From positions 248,001-312,000 of the forward strand of contig WWBZ02000040.1 in NCBI GenBank assembly GCA_011503125.2: a stretch of 64,000 bases of DNA, written 5' to 3'. A program made the translations under genes and the position numbers. Source of the stretch: Botryosphaeria dothidea (lineage: Eukaryota > Ascomycota > Dothideomycetes > Botryosphaeriales > Botryosphaeriaceae). Positions 11,470 through 21,815 of this stretch are shown one piece after another. Under the pieces are notes generated by a model. The model saw nothing but the letters and a program-made list of their open reading frames with translations, ran no database searches and was not told the DNA's origin. Each line of letters starts with the position of its first letter. Position 1 is the first letter of the stretch.

Positions 11470-14400
11470 TTAGCCTAAGGGTCGAGGTTTTAAAGGGTAA
11501 CGTTTATAGAACGTATTAAGGGCCTCAAGGTCTTTAACAAGGTCGTAAGGTTCCCAGGTTGGTGTCGAGTAACCAGTCCATTTTACGAGGTATTTCGGTT
11601 GTCTCCGGGTTGCTTTAACGTCTAGAATCTCTTCTACCCGGTACTCTTCTTCGCCGTCAACGATAACGGGCGGGGGCGGAGGTTGGACTTGATTAGGCAA
11701 GGGGTCAGAGGCCGCGGGTTCGAGTAAAGAGACGTGGAATACGGGGTGGACTTTCATCGTCCTTGGTAGTTCTAGGCGATAGGCATGAGTCGAGATCTTT
11801 CCTAGTATAGGAAAGGGGCCAAGGCGTTTGAAGTCGAGTTTATCCGAAGGTCTTGTTGTCGAGATATGCCGTCTTAGGAGCCAAACGAGGTCACTAGGCT
11901 TAAAGACGGGTGGCGAGATACGGTCTTTATTAGCTTGTTCTGCGTAGGCATCTTGTGCGAATCGAATTTCTTGGCGAAGATGGTTTTCGAGGTTTTCGAG
12001 GTTCTCTTGGAAGAGACGTAGGGGTTCGAGTGGGGCTGAGATCGGGTCTTTCCGTAGAATCTCATAACGAGGGTGGAAGCCGTAGTTTGCAAAGAAGGGG
12101 GTAACCTTAGTCGTGGTCGAGATTGTATTATTATAAGCGAATTCAGCAAGGGAGAGAAAGTCGTTCCAATCGTCTTGTTGGTACGAAACGTAGGCACGAA
12201 GGTATTGCTCGAGAATAGCGTTAATGCGCTCTGTCTGGCCGTCGGTTTGCGGGTGGAAAGCCGTACTAAAGTTGGTCTTAATAGATAGGGATCTACTAAG
12301 AGCTCTAGTAAATTCAGAGGTAAAAATCGAGCCGCGGTTAGATACGAAGTCGTCGGGTAAGCCATGTAGTCGAAAAACGTAGTCTCGATAAAGCTTAGCA
12401 AGCTCTATCGAATCGAGGGTTGTTTAGCAAGGAATAAAGTGAGCCATTTTAGTTAGTCGATCTACGACTACTAATATAGCATCGAACGAGTTAGACGTTA
12501 GAAGTCCCGTAATTAAATCGAGAGAAACGGATTGCCAGCGGCGTTGTAGCACTTTAAGGGGTTTCAAATATCCATAGGGGGCATGTCGAGCGGGTTTAAT
12601 TCTTTGGCAGGTCTCACAGTTTCGTATAAAACGAGCTACTGTCTGGCGTAGACCTGGCCACCAGAAATCACGAGTAACGAGTTCAAATGTTGCTGCTTGG
12701 CCTGGGTGTCCAGCAGCCGGGTGCGAGTGTCGAGAGCTAATAATCCTTTGGCGGAGGCTTAGATCTTCAGGAATATAGATAAGTCTATTAACTAGTAAGA
12801 GACCATCGTTATCCTTAGAACATGCGCCTAAATCCACCTTAGGATGTCGAAGTGCGTGGGTATCGAGTGCGGTAAGGATCTCTTGTCTAAGAGTATCCTC
12901 ATCGAGTGCTAAGCGAATTTCACTAGCTAGAGACGGTTCTAGCCTAGCGATCAAATGGCGAGTAGAAATAAGGGTCGAAATTTCGAATTTTTCAGAGGTA
13001 AGGATCGTAGTAGGGGGCAGGCGCCCTTCTCGAGCAGGGAGGTCTCCTGACCGTCTTGTTAACGCATCCGCGCGTTGATTCTTAGTTCCTGGGCGGTAGA
13101 CGATCTTAAAGTCGAGTTCTGAGAGTTCAATTGCCCAGCGTGCTTGCCGACGGTTTAAGATTTACTTAGAGGCAAAGCTAGTTAAATTCGAGTGATCTGT
13201 AAGAACGAGGAGTGGCGAGGAGAGGTTAATAACGAGGGAACGGTATTCCTTTAGGGCTTCCACGATAGCTAAGAGTTCCTTATCCCCGATACCGTAGTTC
13301 TGCTCTGCGGAGGTCATTTTCCGAGAGTAGTAGGCGATGGGATGTAGGATTCTTCTGCCATCATCGTAGGTTACCCATTGGGATAAAATTGCGGAGATAA
13401 CAAAGTCGGATGAGTCGGTTTCAAGGATAGTTTCGAGTTGGGGGTCGAAGTGTCGGAGAATTGGGTAAGAGCAGAAGGCTTCCTTAAGATAAGTAAATGC
13501 CTTATCCTATTCTTTTTCCCAAGTAAAACGAATATTCTTAGCTAGGAGCCTAAAGAGAGCTCTAGCTTTTCGAGAGTATCCTTCAATAAATCTTCGGTAA
13601 AAGTTTGCAAAGCCAAGGAACGATTAAAGATCTTTAACTGAGCGAGGAGCCTCCCAGTCTCTTACGGCGGCTACCTTAGCCGGGTCCATAGAGATACCGT
13701 CTGGGGAGATAACGAAGCCAAGGAACGTGGTCGAAGTCGTATAGAAGTCGCATTTTTCGCCTTTTACGTACAGGCCTGCTTCACGAAGTTTTTCGAGAAC
13801 TAATTGGACGTGTTCGTGGTACTCCTCTTCTGTTTCCGAGTAGATAAGGATATCATCTAAGTAGACGACGCACCAGCGGTCGAGATATTCACGTAGTGTA
13901 TCGTTAACGAATTATTGGCAGGTAGCAGGCGCATTCGTAAGGCCAAAGGGTATAACAAGGTACTCGTATAGGCCATAGCGAGTCCTAAAGGCGGTTAAAT
14001 GTTCGGAGCCTTCCTTGATCCGGATAAGGTTATAAGCACCGCGAAGGTCGAGTCGAGTAAAAATACGAGAGCCTTGAAGTTGACGGAGAGTCTCGTTGAT
14101 CAAGGGGAGTGGATAACGGTTCTTTTTCGTAATACCGTTTAGTTCGCGATAATCCACACAAAAACGAAGGCCGCCACCTAGTTTCTTAACAAAGAGAACA
14201 GGGGACGCAGAGGATGAGGATGAGGGCCGAATAAAACCTTTCTTAAGGTTCTCATCAAGATATTCGCGTAGAGCCTTAAGCTCTAAATCGGACATTGAGT
14301 AGAGAGGACCGAATGGGGGTTTCTTGCCCTCTTCTAGCGAAATTTCATGATCAATATATCGATGTGGGGGAAGCTTATCGGCCTCTTTCTTAGTAAAGAA

Positions 14401-14952
14401 AGGAAGAAGGTGGTGAAATCGAGCCGGGATTCGTGAGCGGAGGGTTTCGAGTTCTTGTTCCGGGGTTTGTTGTTCCGTTTTTTTAAGGCTTTCAAGGTGT
14501 TCTTGGATTTCCTTAATTGATACGGCATAGATCCTAGTCTTATCTCGTTGGACATAGCGGGTAAGGGCGGCGTAGGATACCGTAGCGCAAGAGATCGAAG
14601 GCGGATTAGGAGGCGTAATCGTAGGTTGTCGAGTAGGTAAGCAATTTGCTTGGCAGAAAGGAGAAGCGAAGGTAATAGTATTCCTTGACCAGAGAATCTG
14701 TGGATCGTGTCTTTCTAGCCAAGGTTTTCCAAGAATAATAGGATATTGACCAAGCTTAGTTACCTGAAAGGTAAGGAGTTCTTGGTGTTGATCAATATCG
14801 AGTTGAAGGTCGGCTTCATGAGTAATCCACCCAGCTATGGATCCATCAGCCAGCTCGAGGGATTCAGGTTGTGTTTTTTGACGAGTAGGGAGCGAGTGTT
14901 CCTTAACAAAAGCATCATCTATGAACAAGGACGAAGCACCAGAGTCTAGCAT
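11470..14952 (-). pseudogene. Gypsy pol: protease-RT-RNase H-integrase-chromodomain
   Basis: One frame runs from ATG 14952 to the stop at 11470, interrupted by stops at 13912, 13624, 13507, 13162 and 12424. Domains in order: aspartic protease (MLDSGASSLFIDD); reverse transcriptase (FCVDYRELN, TRLDLRGAYNLIRI, FGLTNAPATCQ, then WCVVYLDDILIYS past the first stop); RNase H (ETDSSDFVISAILS, LTDHSNL); integrase with the zinc-binding H-H-C-C region (HSHPAAGHPG, CETCQRIK) and core (SLDLITGLL, FHPQTDGQTER); chromodomain (YRVEEILDVKATR, YLVKWTGYSTPTWEP). In the core FVSNRGSIF shows Asn where catalytic Asp is expected. The chromodomain is known in this family to steer insertion to modified chromatin. 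Confidence 0.93.
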
Positions 14953-15155
14953 AGACGAGGTTTCGATTGTATCATTGACTACTGACTTAAGAATAAGGAG
15001 TGGGCGTTTTCCGAGATTAATAGCGCGTGGTTTCGAGGTACGAGGTTCGGGGGGTGAAAATGAGAGTGTTCCGAGGTTCGAAGATAAAGAAGCAAGAATA
15101 GAGAATTGATTTGAAGTAGAAAGTAGCGGGGGGCTAGGCAGGTGCCGGGTACTAC

Positions 15156-16398
15156 CTAGCCTTCTACGTTTTTTAACACGTAGAGGACTGAAGCCGTAGG
15201 AGGAGTTGTAGGAGTCGAGGTTTTAGAGACGAGTGGACTTATTACTGGTAGCGAGGTGGGCGGAGAGGGTGTAGTTGTGGTCGAATTAAGGTTTGGACCC
15301 TTTGAACCCTTTGGACCCTTTGCCTTAGGGCACTCACGTACCCAGTGGTTCGGATCACCACAGTAAGCGCAGAGATTATTGGCTCTTCGGTACGCTTTTC
15401 GAGCAGAGGCATCCAGTTCCATAGGTTCACTTTGGGGGATCGAGGTTGGCGCGGGAGACGAGGATCGAGGGGTAGCTGGTGTAGAGAGAGGAGTCGAGGT
15501 AGGGGTACGAGTTACGGGTGTCTTTTTCTCAATTGTTCGAGCATAGAGTTGGTTATCCAACGCAATGCAGGTTTCAGCGAACTTTTCGAATTCCAGTAGC
15601 ATAGAACGTCCCAACAAGAAGATCCTTAAGGTTCTCCTTAAGGCCAAGGCGGAAGTAGTGAATCTTCACTGCGTTTTCCCTTCCAACAAGAGTCGTAATA
15701 AGCGAGAGGAACCCGTGAGTAGTAAGCGAGCAGGAATTGTCTTGTTTAAGCGCGAGGAGGGATCGTTCAGCCGTTGCGTAAGCATCAGGATCATCAAATG
15801 CGGCCTTGAGAGCTTGGTAGAAGACCTCATAATTGTCGAAGTCTACGGAACCGTTCGAAGCAGAGACGTAAGGGGCAAACCAAGTGTAAGCCGCATCGCG
15901 AAGATATGACCCAGCGTAGGTAATCTTAGCTATGTCCGTTGTAAAAGCAGATAGGTCCGAGGCAAATTTAAGTTGAAGTTGCGTAGCGAAGTTCTGGAAT
16001 CGAGTGCGTTCTCCTTTAAAGGGTTCTGGATCCGATACCTTAGGGATGCGGGGACGTGGGGTTTCTAAAGAAGATACCGTGGACGTAGTAGCTAGAGTGT
16101 TGGCAGGGAGGTTCGGGGCTAGTAGTTGGAGTCGGGCGAAGGCTTCATCTTGGCCGAAACCGTAGTAGTGAAAGATGCAAGCAACTTGGGCGTTCGTAGC
16201 ATTCTCAGGGATAACTGGTGAATCGATATCGGATCTTAGGCAGGATTGTCTTCCTCTAGCGTACGCCTGGCTAAGGGTAACGCGTAGGGAAACCGGGATA
16301 TCTTCAGGGAAGGTAGGACGAGCATTGACAGGGACAGGGACTTGATCGAGGATTTGGAAAAGCGTCTCCCAAGGGTCGGGAGGCGGGTCGTTTCCCAT
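15156..16398 (-). pseudogene. Gypsy gag with CCHC zinc knuckle, frameshifted
   Basis: The likely start is ATG 16398 (MGNDPPPDPWETLF). The capsid-like part runs to about 15610 (EPFKGERTRFQNFATQLQLK, AAYTWFAPYV). There the frame changes: ENLKDLLVG is in one frame and RSMLLEFEKFAETCIALDNQ in the next, which indicates a one-base insertion near 15605. The second part has the knuckle CAYCGDPNHWVRECP (about 15340) and a Ser/Thr/Pro-rich tail. The open frame also extends upstream through the whole 5' LTR, probably by chance. Confidence 0.85.
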
Positions 16399-16463
16399 TT
16401 CGAAGGCTATAGTCTTGGGCTTGGACGAGAGCTTTAGGCCTACTAGATAAGAGTCTAGCAAAA

Positions 16464-16832
16464 TGTAATGAACGGACCTTGGAGGGCGGAGAGACGAGAT
16501 AACGAAGCCGGTAAAGGCAGTAGGGGTAAAGCAATGCCGAAGTATAAGGGTGTAGTTCAAAGGGCGAGGGTATGAGGTGCGAAAGACGAGGGACGAGGGA
16601 CGAGGGACGAGGGAGGCAAGCAAGGTCCAATTCAAGGCGTACCAAGTTATACGCGAGGAATACTCATTACTAGACTAAAGAACTAACTACAAAGCAGAGG
16701 GGCGAGCTTTATATACATAAAGAACGAACTAAAATACTAGCTTCCTGATTTGTAAGCAGGTAAGTCTAGATCTAGATTTTAAATTAACGAAGGTAAATAA
16801 GTAAGGGGTCTACATAAGCCACGTTTATAATA
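16464..16832 (-). repeat. 5' LTR of the Gypsy element
   Basis: 369 nt, one mismatch to the copy at 11063-11431. It carries the same four GACGAGG units (16585-16612). In element sense the LTR reads TATTATAAACG...TTCATTACA, so its first dinucleotide is TA where TG is usual; both copies share this. Confidence 0.95.
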
Positions 16833-16837
16833 GTAGT
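16833..16837. repeat. Right 5-nt target duplication of the Gypsy element
   Basis: GTAGT, identical to 11058-11062. LINE sequence resumes at 16838. Confidence 0.85.
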
Positions 16838-17129
16838 ACATAAACTACTTCTAAAGGTATATAGCCTAGAGTAACGCTTACCTAATACGTAGAGCCTACT
16901 ATACTAAGGCCGTCTAGGCCCGCCTAGTAGTACTAGAAAGGCACCGGGAAGGACCCCTAATAATTAAGATATAGCCCTAAACTAACTAGCTAACGGTCGG
17001 ACTAAGAAAGAGGATTAGGAAGGAGGAGCCGGTTAAGAGGAGACTAGGTAGGCTAAGAGACTTAAGCCGCCCCCCGCCTCCTAACTAAATAAGGTTTACT
17101 AGACTTAATAGCTTATAACACGCCTTAGA

Positions 17130-20100
17130 GGAGCCCGTAGGAACTCCCTCCTTATAGCCTATACTACTAGCCCCCTCGTAGCCGGACCTAGAGATAGAAG
17201 AAAGTTAATATTAGATATAGGCTCTCTCTCTATCGTATAGTATAACGTCTATAAGAGTAAGAATAGGGTAATACTCCCGCTCTTTAAGGAAGTAGACCTA
17301 AAGATCTACTATATCCTAGCTATCTAGGAACCTTAGAGAAACCTAAGGGTTAAGATAATAGTAAGATATCCTACCTACTATATAGTTTTTCCCTAGAAGG
17401 AAGTAGTAAGAACCTACTTCTTTATAAGTAAGGCTATTAGCCCCGACTCCTAGTAAGTAATAGTCTATTTACTAGATCTTATTATACTATCCCTTATTAC
17501 TAGGATATATATAATCTATATCTATAACTACTATAACCCCCTACTAGCCTCCTATACTAGTACGGCTCTAGAAACCTTAGCGCTTCTCCTAGAAGCCCTT
17601 AGAAAACTAGGGGAGTATATTCTACTAGGGGACTTTAATCTTTACTATCCTACCTAAGAAGGTATTACCTCCCCTATATACTATACTCTTATAGACGACC
17701 TTATTAAAATAGCTACGATAGCTAGCCTTAACCTAGTATTAGGGCTTAACCTTAGAATAATCGCTAAAAGATTTATTACGCTAAGTACGTTAAGCTAGAC
17801 TTAAGGAGAAAGAGAAGAAGTTATAGAAGAAAGAGGAAAGTTATATATAAGAAAGGCTTGGCGTTACGTAATCTACCGATAATCCTCTAAGGCTTAATTC
17901 TAAGGCTTTAGACTCTAATACCTAGCTCTTCTAAGAGGTACTATTACTAGAAGAGAGGGTAGTAGCGAGAGTATTCTAGACCTTATCTTTACTATACGGT
18001 AGCTAAAGAAGAGGATTCTTAGCTATAGAGTTAGTTAGGAGCTCGAATCCTCCTTAGACTACCTACCTATTCTTACTATACTTAATATCTCCCCTACCTC
18101 TATAGAACTACGTCCTCTAAGGCCCTAGTAGAAAAAAGTAGACTAGAATAGAACTAATTAAGTACTTTAAATAAAGCTCGAATACCTTAGAGTAGCCCCT
18201 CTTAATACGAAAGTAGACCTAGACTACTTTACGGAACTACTCTAGGAGGTTATCTAAAGAATAATCTAGGAAACTATCCTAGTAGCGAGACCCTCGCCCT
18301 AGACCTCTATATAATAGATAAAGAAGTATTCGGACCTAGTATACTAGGCGAGAGTAGCTAGAAGGAAATAGATAGCTATAGAGAGGGAGAAGGACTAAGT
18401 AGTATACTAAACTATTACTAATAGTAAGAAGAGGTAGATTAGAAGAAATAGAATAAAAGTATAGCGTAGAATAGTAGCTAAGATTACCTTAGACCTATCT
18501 ATACTCTAGAAGCTCTTAAAGTAGGTAAGAATAAGGGTACTAGAGCCTCTAGCTCTATCTTAGTTTCTACCCCTCTAGAAAGTAGATAGATAACTACGCT
18601 ACGATAATCCGGCCAAGGCAGAAATCCTTACTAACTAGTTCTTCCCCCCTCTTAGGGCTACCGACCTCTTAGATCTAGATAGGTATATATATCTAGAGCT
18701 AGTAAAGATTTCTTAAGACCTTACTAAAGAGTAGATCCTCTATACTATTAAGAAGCTCCCTCTAGATAAGGTACTAGGCCTAGATAAGATTATTAATAGG
18801 TTTCTAAAGTAGTGCGCTTAGATACTAAGCGGACTACTTACTAGACTCTTCTAGGAATACCTCGTACTTATATACTATTCTAGGTAGTTTAAAAGCTTTA
18901 TTACCGTAGTCCTAAGGAAACTATAGAGGGATAACTATATTAAAGCTAAATTATTTAGGCCGATTACCCTACTTAATACGCTAGGAAAGCTACTTAAGAG
19001 AATTATAGTAGATAGAATCTCCTAGGCTACTAAAGTATACGGCCTACTCCCTAATATATAGATAGAAGCTAGAAGAAATAGGTCCGTAGTAGCAGCTCTC
19101 GACCTACTTATAGAATAGATCTATACTATCTAAGTATAAGATCTAGGGCTAGTAGCTTTAGTCCTTAGCCTGGATATCTTAGAAGTATATAACTACGTAT
19201 CCTATAGAAGGCTTCTCTATAATATAAGGATAGTAAGACTCCCGGAATAGGTAGAAAGATTTACTTAATTCTTTCTATAGGACCGTACTACTTAGCTATC
19301 CTTCGGAGACTTTACTAGTCTACTAATCTAGACCTTAACCGGGATTCCCTAGGGATCCTTACTATCTCCGATCCTCTACCTATTCTTTGCCTCTAATCTA
19401 CTTATATAGCTACGTAGAGGTAATACCTTCCCCCTTAGATTCGTCGATAATACTAATATTCTAATCTTTAGTAGATCTATAGAATAAAACTATAGGATAC
19501 TAGAGGGCGTATATTAAATTTACGAGCGCTAGGCAGCTACCTACGGGTTAGCTTTCTCGCCCGATAAGTATTACCTTATTTATTTTATAAGAAAACTAAG
19601 AAGATTTAATATGGTAGTAGAGATCCGTATCCCTGGATTTACTAGATGCCTAGAGCCTATAATTAAGATTCTAGGAGTCCACGTAGATAATAAGCTTAGA
19701 TGGGGACCCTATATTAGGGAAATAGGAGCTAAGATAATTAAATAGTGTATATCTCTCTCTAGACTCGCAGTATCTACCTAGGGAGCTTCATTTACTAAAG
19801 CCCGCTATATCTATATAGCTGTAGTGAGACCAGTTATAACCTACGGCTATAGAATATAGCACGTCCTAGAGGGAACCCTAGGGTGGAGAAAGATAGCTAC
19901 CCAGCCACTGCAGAAGATTTAAAACCAGTACCTACGCACCATCTCAGGGGTATATAAGTTAACTAGCATATAAACTTTAGAGCACGAGACGGGGATTTCC
20001 CCACTCTTACTCTACCTGGACGAACTAACGCTAGCCTAGACTATTAGATCTAGGGATGGCCTAGTGGCAATAGTAGTAGAGGACACTTGCTAGAGTATTA

Positions 20101-20755
20101 AAGAGATAGCCCGGGCCATACTAGGCACCAGAGGCACAGCCGGCCTAGCCAGAAGAACTCTACTTAGAGAAAGAGTAATAGCCCTCCTTAACTACTGCCC
20201 CTCTACCTACTAGAGTCTTCCGGAGCGAATAAGACTACGTATAGTATATAGGAACAAGTAGAAGAAGAGATGGATAAAGTTTACTAGCCAAGGAAGGTAA
20301 GATAAGCTAGTAGCCTAAAGTATACAGTAGAACCCAAAGATTCGATAAATTCATAGCGAACTGTCTAAGCCACAGAGCACACTCGCCACTCTACTACGTA
20401 CTGAGCATATTAGACTAGAGGACTTCCTCTCTAGGCGCAAGGTGCTAGGATACCCTAGCCCTGCCTGTCCATGCGGCTAGCATAGACAAACCCCAAAGCA
20501 TATCCTCCTCTTCTGCCCCCACTCCTAACAGGGCAGGGTACAGATGCTCCAAAGGGCAGGGACCACGGACTACGATTCCCTCCTCTTAATAAAAAAGGGG
20601 ATTAAAGTAGCAACAGACTGGTTCTTACACCTAGGGCTGCTCAAGCAATTCAGCCTGGTAAGGGAACTAATCCAGGAGGACAACTAGGAAGAGGAACCAG
20701 GAGGACCACCAGGACCACCAGGACCACCAGGACCCGGACAACTACGAGGATAAGG
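17130..20755 (+). pseudogene. LINE ORF2 (endonuclease / reverse transcriptase) remnant
   Basis: Reading through many TAG and TAA codons gives an APE-type endonuclease piece (YNYYNPLLASYTS then GEYILLGDFNLYYP, about 17520-17650). A reverse transcriptase follows: FRPITLLNTLGKLLKRII near 18957, GIPQGSLLSPILYLFFASNL near 19337, and FVDNTNILIFS near 19441, where FVDD is expected. Downstream come LRWGPYIREIGAKI and VVRPVITYGY. The C-terminal motif CPCG-HRQTPKHILLFCPH (about 20466) is typical of Tad-clade ORF2. Exact start and stop cannot be fixed because of the mutation load. It is non-functional. Confidence 0.8.
20703..20731 (+). repeat. 9-nt tandem repeat near the LINE ORF2 end
   Basis: Three copies of GGACCACCA (with GGACC) encode a collagen-like GPPGPP run at the end of ORF2. 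Confidence 0.7.
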
Positions 20756-20979
20756 ACTAAAGGGATAGGTCTAGTAGGTGAATATAGGGCTGCTATAGCA
20801 GCCGCTACTGGTAAGAAGGAAAAACAAGAACTAGTATAGGATAGCATGCCTAGAGAGAGAGGAGGGGTTTTTGCTAGGCGAAAAGGTTTTCCCCCTCGTG
20901 TAAAATAACTACAGATAGCTAGCCCCGCATGGACCCGTAAGGGAGCTATATCGGGAAGAAATGAATTTATCTATCTATC

Positions 20980-20993
20980 TATACGTAATGGTA
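20980..20993 (+). repeat. Right target-site duplication of the LINE
   Basis: This is an exact copy of the 14 nt at 9859-9872. It directly follows the CTAT-type tail, and transposase coding sequence (VRDPAAKRNG) resumes after it. Confidence 0.92.
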
Positions 20994-21554
20994 CGTGATC
21001 CAGCGGCTAAACGTAATGGGTATTCGGCCAACTCCTATCTACAAGTACTCGAGGAAAATATACCACAGGTTTGGCGAAGAGGCATGCTATTTATGCAGGA
21101 TAATGCGTCTATTCATACGGCAATTAAAGTACGCGAGTGGTTTGAAGAGAAACGCGTAAATGTTATTCGTTGGCCGGCATGCAGTCCGGATTTAAATCCA
21201 ATTGAACACATTTGGTTTCATTTAAAAGCGAAGGTCCTAGAGCTTTATCCAGAACTTATAAACGCGCCTAGAGGCGAAGAGGTTATTAAAGAGAAGCTAG
21301 GATAAGCACTAGAAGACGCGTGGGAGCAACTACCACAGTCGTTATTCGACTCGGTATTGGGTAGTATGAAACGCAGGTGTGAGGCAGTTATCGCTGCAGA
21401 AGGCTGGCACACGAAATACTAGCAATAAAAACAACACTAGAATCGAATTTAGCACTTATTTTTGACCTACTAGCAACTTTGTATCAATAGCAGTAAGCGC
21501 GCGTTAAAACGCAGTCGTGGGTGGTGAGGATCGTGTTGGTGAGTCGGTTATGCC

Positions 21555-21581
21555 CGTGCGCAGACTTTTGTCAGGTCACTG
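21555..21581 (+). repeat. Right terminal inverted repeat of the Tc1-type element
   Basis: CGTGCGCAGACTTTTGTC, then AGGTCACTG, is followed by the TA target dinucleotide at 21582-21583. Confidence 0.9.
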
Positions 21582-21815
21582 TACGTACAGGACGATCCAA
21601 TGACAATCTAAATGATCTAAATATTCGGTGTACTCCATTCTTGCCTCCTTAGCGCCATTCGTCGCCGAGCATTGTGTCACCGCAAGAAGAGAATAGGAAG
21701 TGTAAAGTAGGCCCCGGGCCTCCTTGAAGTACGAAAGACAGGAGATAACTGGACATGGCTGTTTTACGAGGCCATTTTCAAAGAAAGAAAACCTAAAAGA
21801 CGACCCGGACTTCAA

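Larger units (their letters stand above)
11063..16832 (-). mobile_element. Ty3/Gypsy chromovirus LTR retrotransposon
   Basis: The 5.77-kb element lies in reverse orientation within the LINE. Two 369-nt LTRs differ at one base. The 5-nt duplication GTAGT is found at 11058-11062 and 16833-16837. The order on the minus strand is gag with zinc knuckle, protease, reverse transcriptase, RNase H, integrase, then a C-terminal chromodomain, which is the chromovirus order. Pol carries five stop codons, all explainable as CAA or CAG to TAA or TAG, and gag has a frameshift. It is the youngest layer of the nest and far less mutated than the LINE around it. Confidence 0.95.
9880..17090 (+). pseudogene. LINE ORF1 (gag-like, zinc knuckle) remnant, interrupted by Gypsy
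   Basis: The ATG at 9880 is 7 nt inside the LINE 5' end, so the copy has almost no 5' UTR and may be 5'-truncated. The frame is open to about 10188 (VEYVKRASKTADTLLQALQ), then is full of TAG stops. Near 10941-11057 the string YFKC-AYGYITNYYKK and CGKVYNTRDYPKE are RIP-damaged CCHC knuckles. The Gypsy element sits at 11063-16832, inside the knuckle region. The rest of ORF1 follows from 16838 to roughly 17090 (TRKAPGRTPNN). In intact elements this product binds the LINE RNA. Confidence 0.75.
9873..20979 (+). mobile_element. Tad-like LINE (non-LTR retrotransposon), RIP-mutated
   Basis: It is bounded by a 14-nt target duplication and ends in a short tetranucleotide tail (ATCTATCTATC). Without the nested Gypsy element it is about 5.3 kb. 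ORF1 keeps zinc-knuckle remnants. ORF2 keeps endonuclease, reverse transcriptase and a C-terminal Cys/His motif typical of the Tad clade. The centre (about 10.4-11.06 and 16.84-19.75 kb) is almost devoid of CA and TG dinucleotides and full of TAG and TAA, the RIP signature. The two outer ends still contain many CA dinucleotides. Confidence 0.88.
9207..21422 (+). pseudogene. Broken Tc1-type transposase, in two pieces
   Basis: Piece 1 runs 9207-9872 and piece 2 runs 20994-21422; they are in one frame if the LINE and one target duplication are ignored, about 364 codons. The N-terminus looks like a helix-turn-helix DNA-binding region (KSELGVSKSAVHTTLLRAL). The DDE triad can be read as WSDECS in piece 1, then MQDNASIHTA and NPIEHIWFH in piece 2, with exactly 34 residues between the last two acids (DD34E). 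Besides the LINE insertion there are in-frame stops at 9516 (TAG), 9582 (TGA) and 21303 (TAA), each reachable by a single transition. The enzyme is not functional. Its job would have been cut-and-paste at TA sites. Confidence 0.9.
9117..21581 (+). mobile_element. Tc1-type DNA transposon, split by a nested LINE
   Basis: The element starts with CAGT at 9117 and ends with ACTG at 21581. It is flanked by the TA duplication of the Tc1/mariner superfamily (9115-9116 and 21582-21583). Its terminal inverted repeats share an 18-nt identical block, GACAAAAGTCTGCGCACG. It contains a broken DD34E transposase. Removing the inserted LINE and one copy of its 14-nt duplication leaves about 1,344 bp, the normal size for a Tc1 element. 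It is the oldest layer of the nest. Confidence 0.92.

Noticed and set aside
16399..16635. Gag open frame extending through the LTR (start MNWTLLASLV)
   Set aside because: The same frame exists in the other LTR as an isolated 64-codon piece, and a start inside the LTR is unlikely to be used. MGNDPPPDPW fits better as the Gag start.
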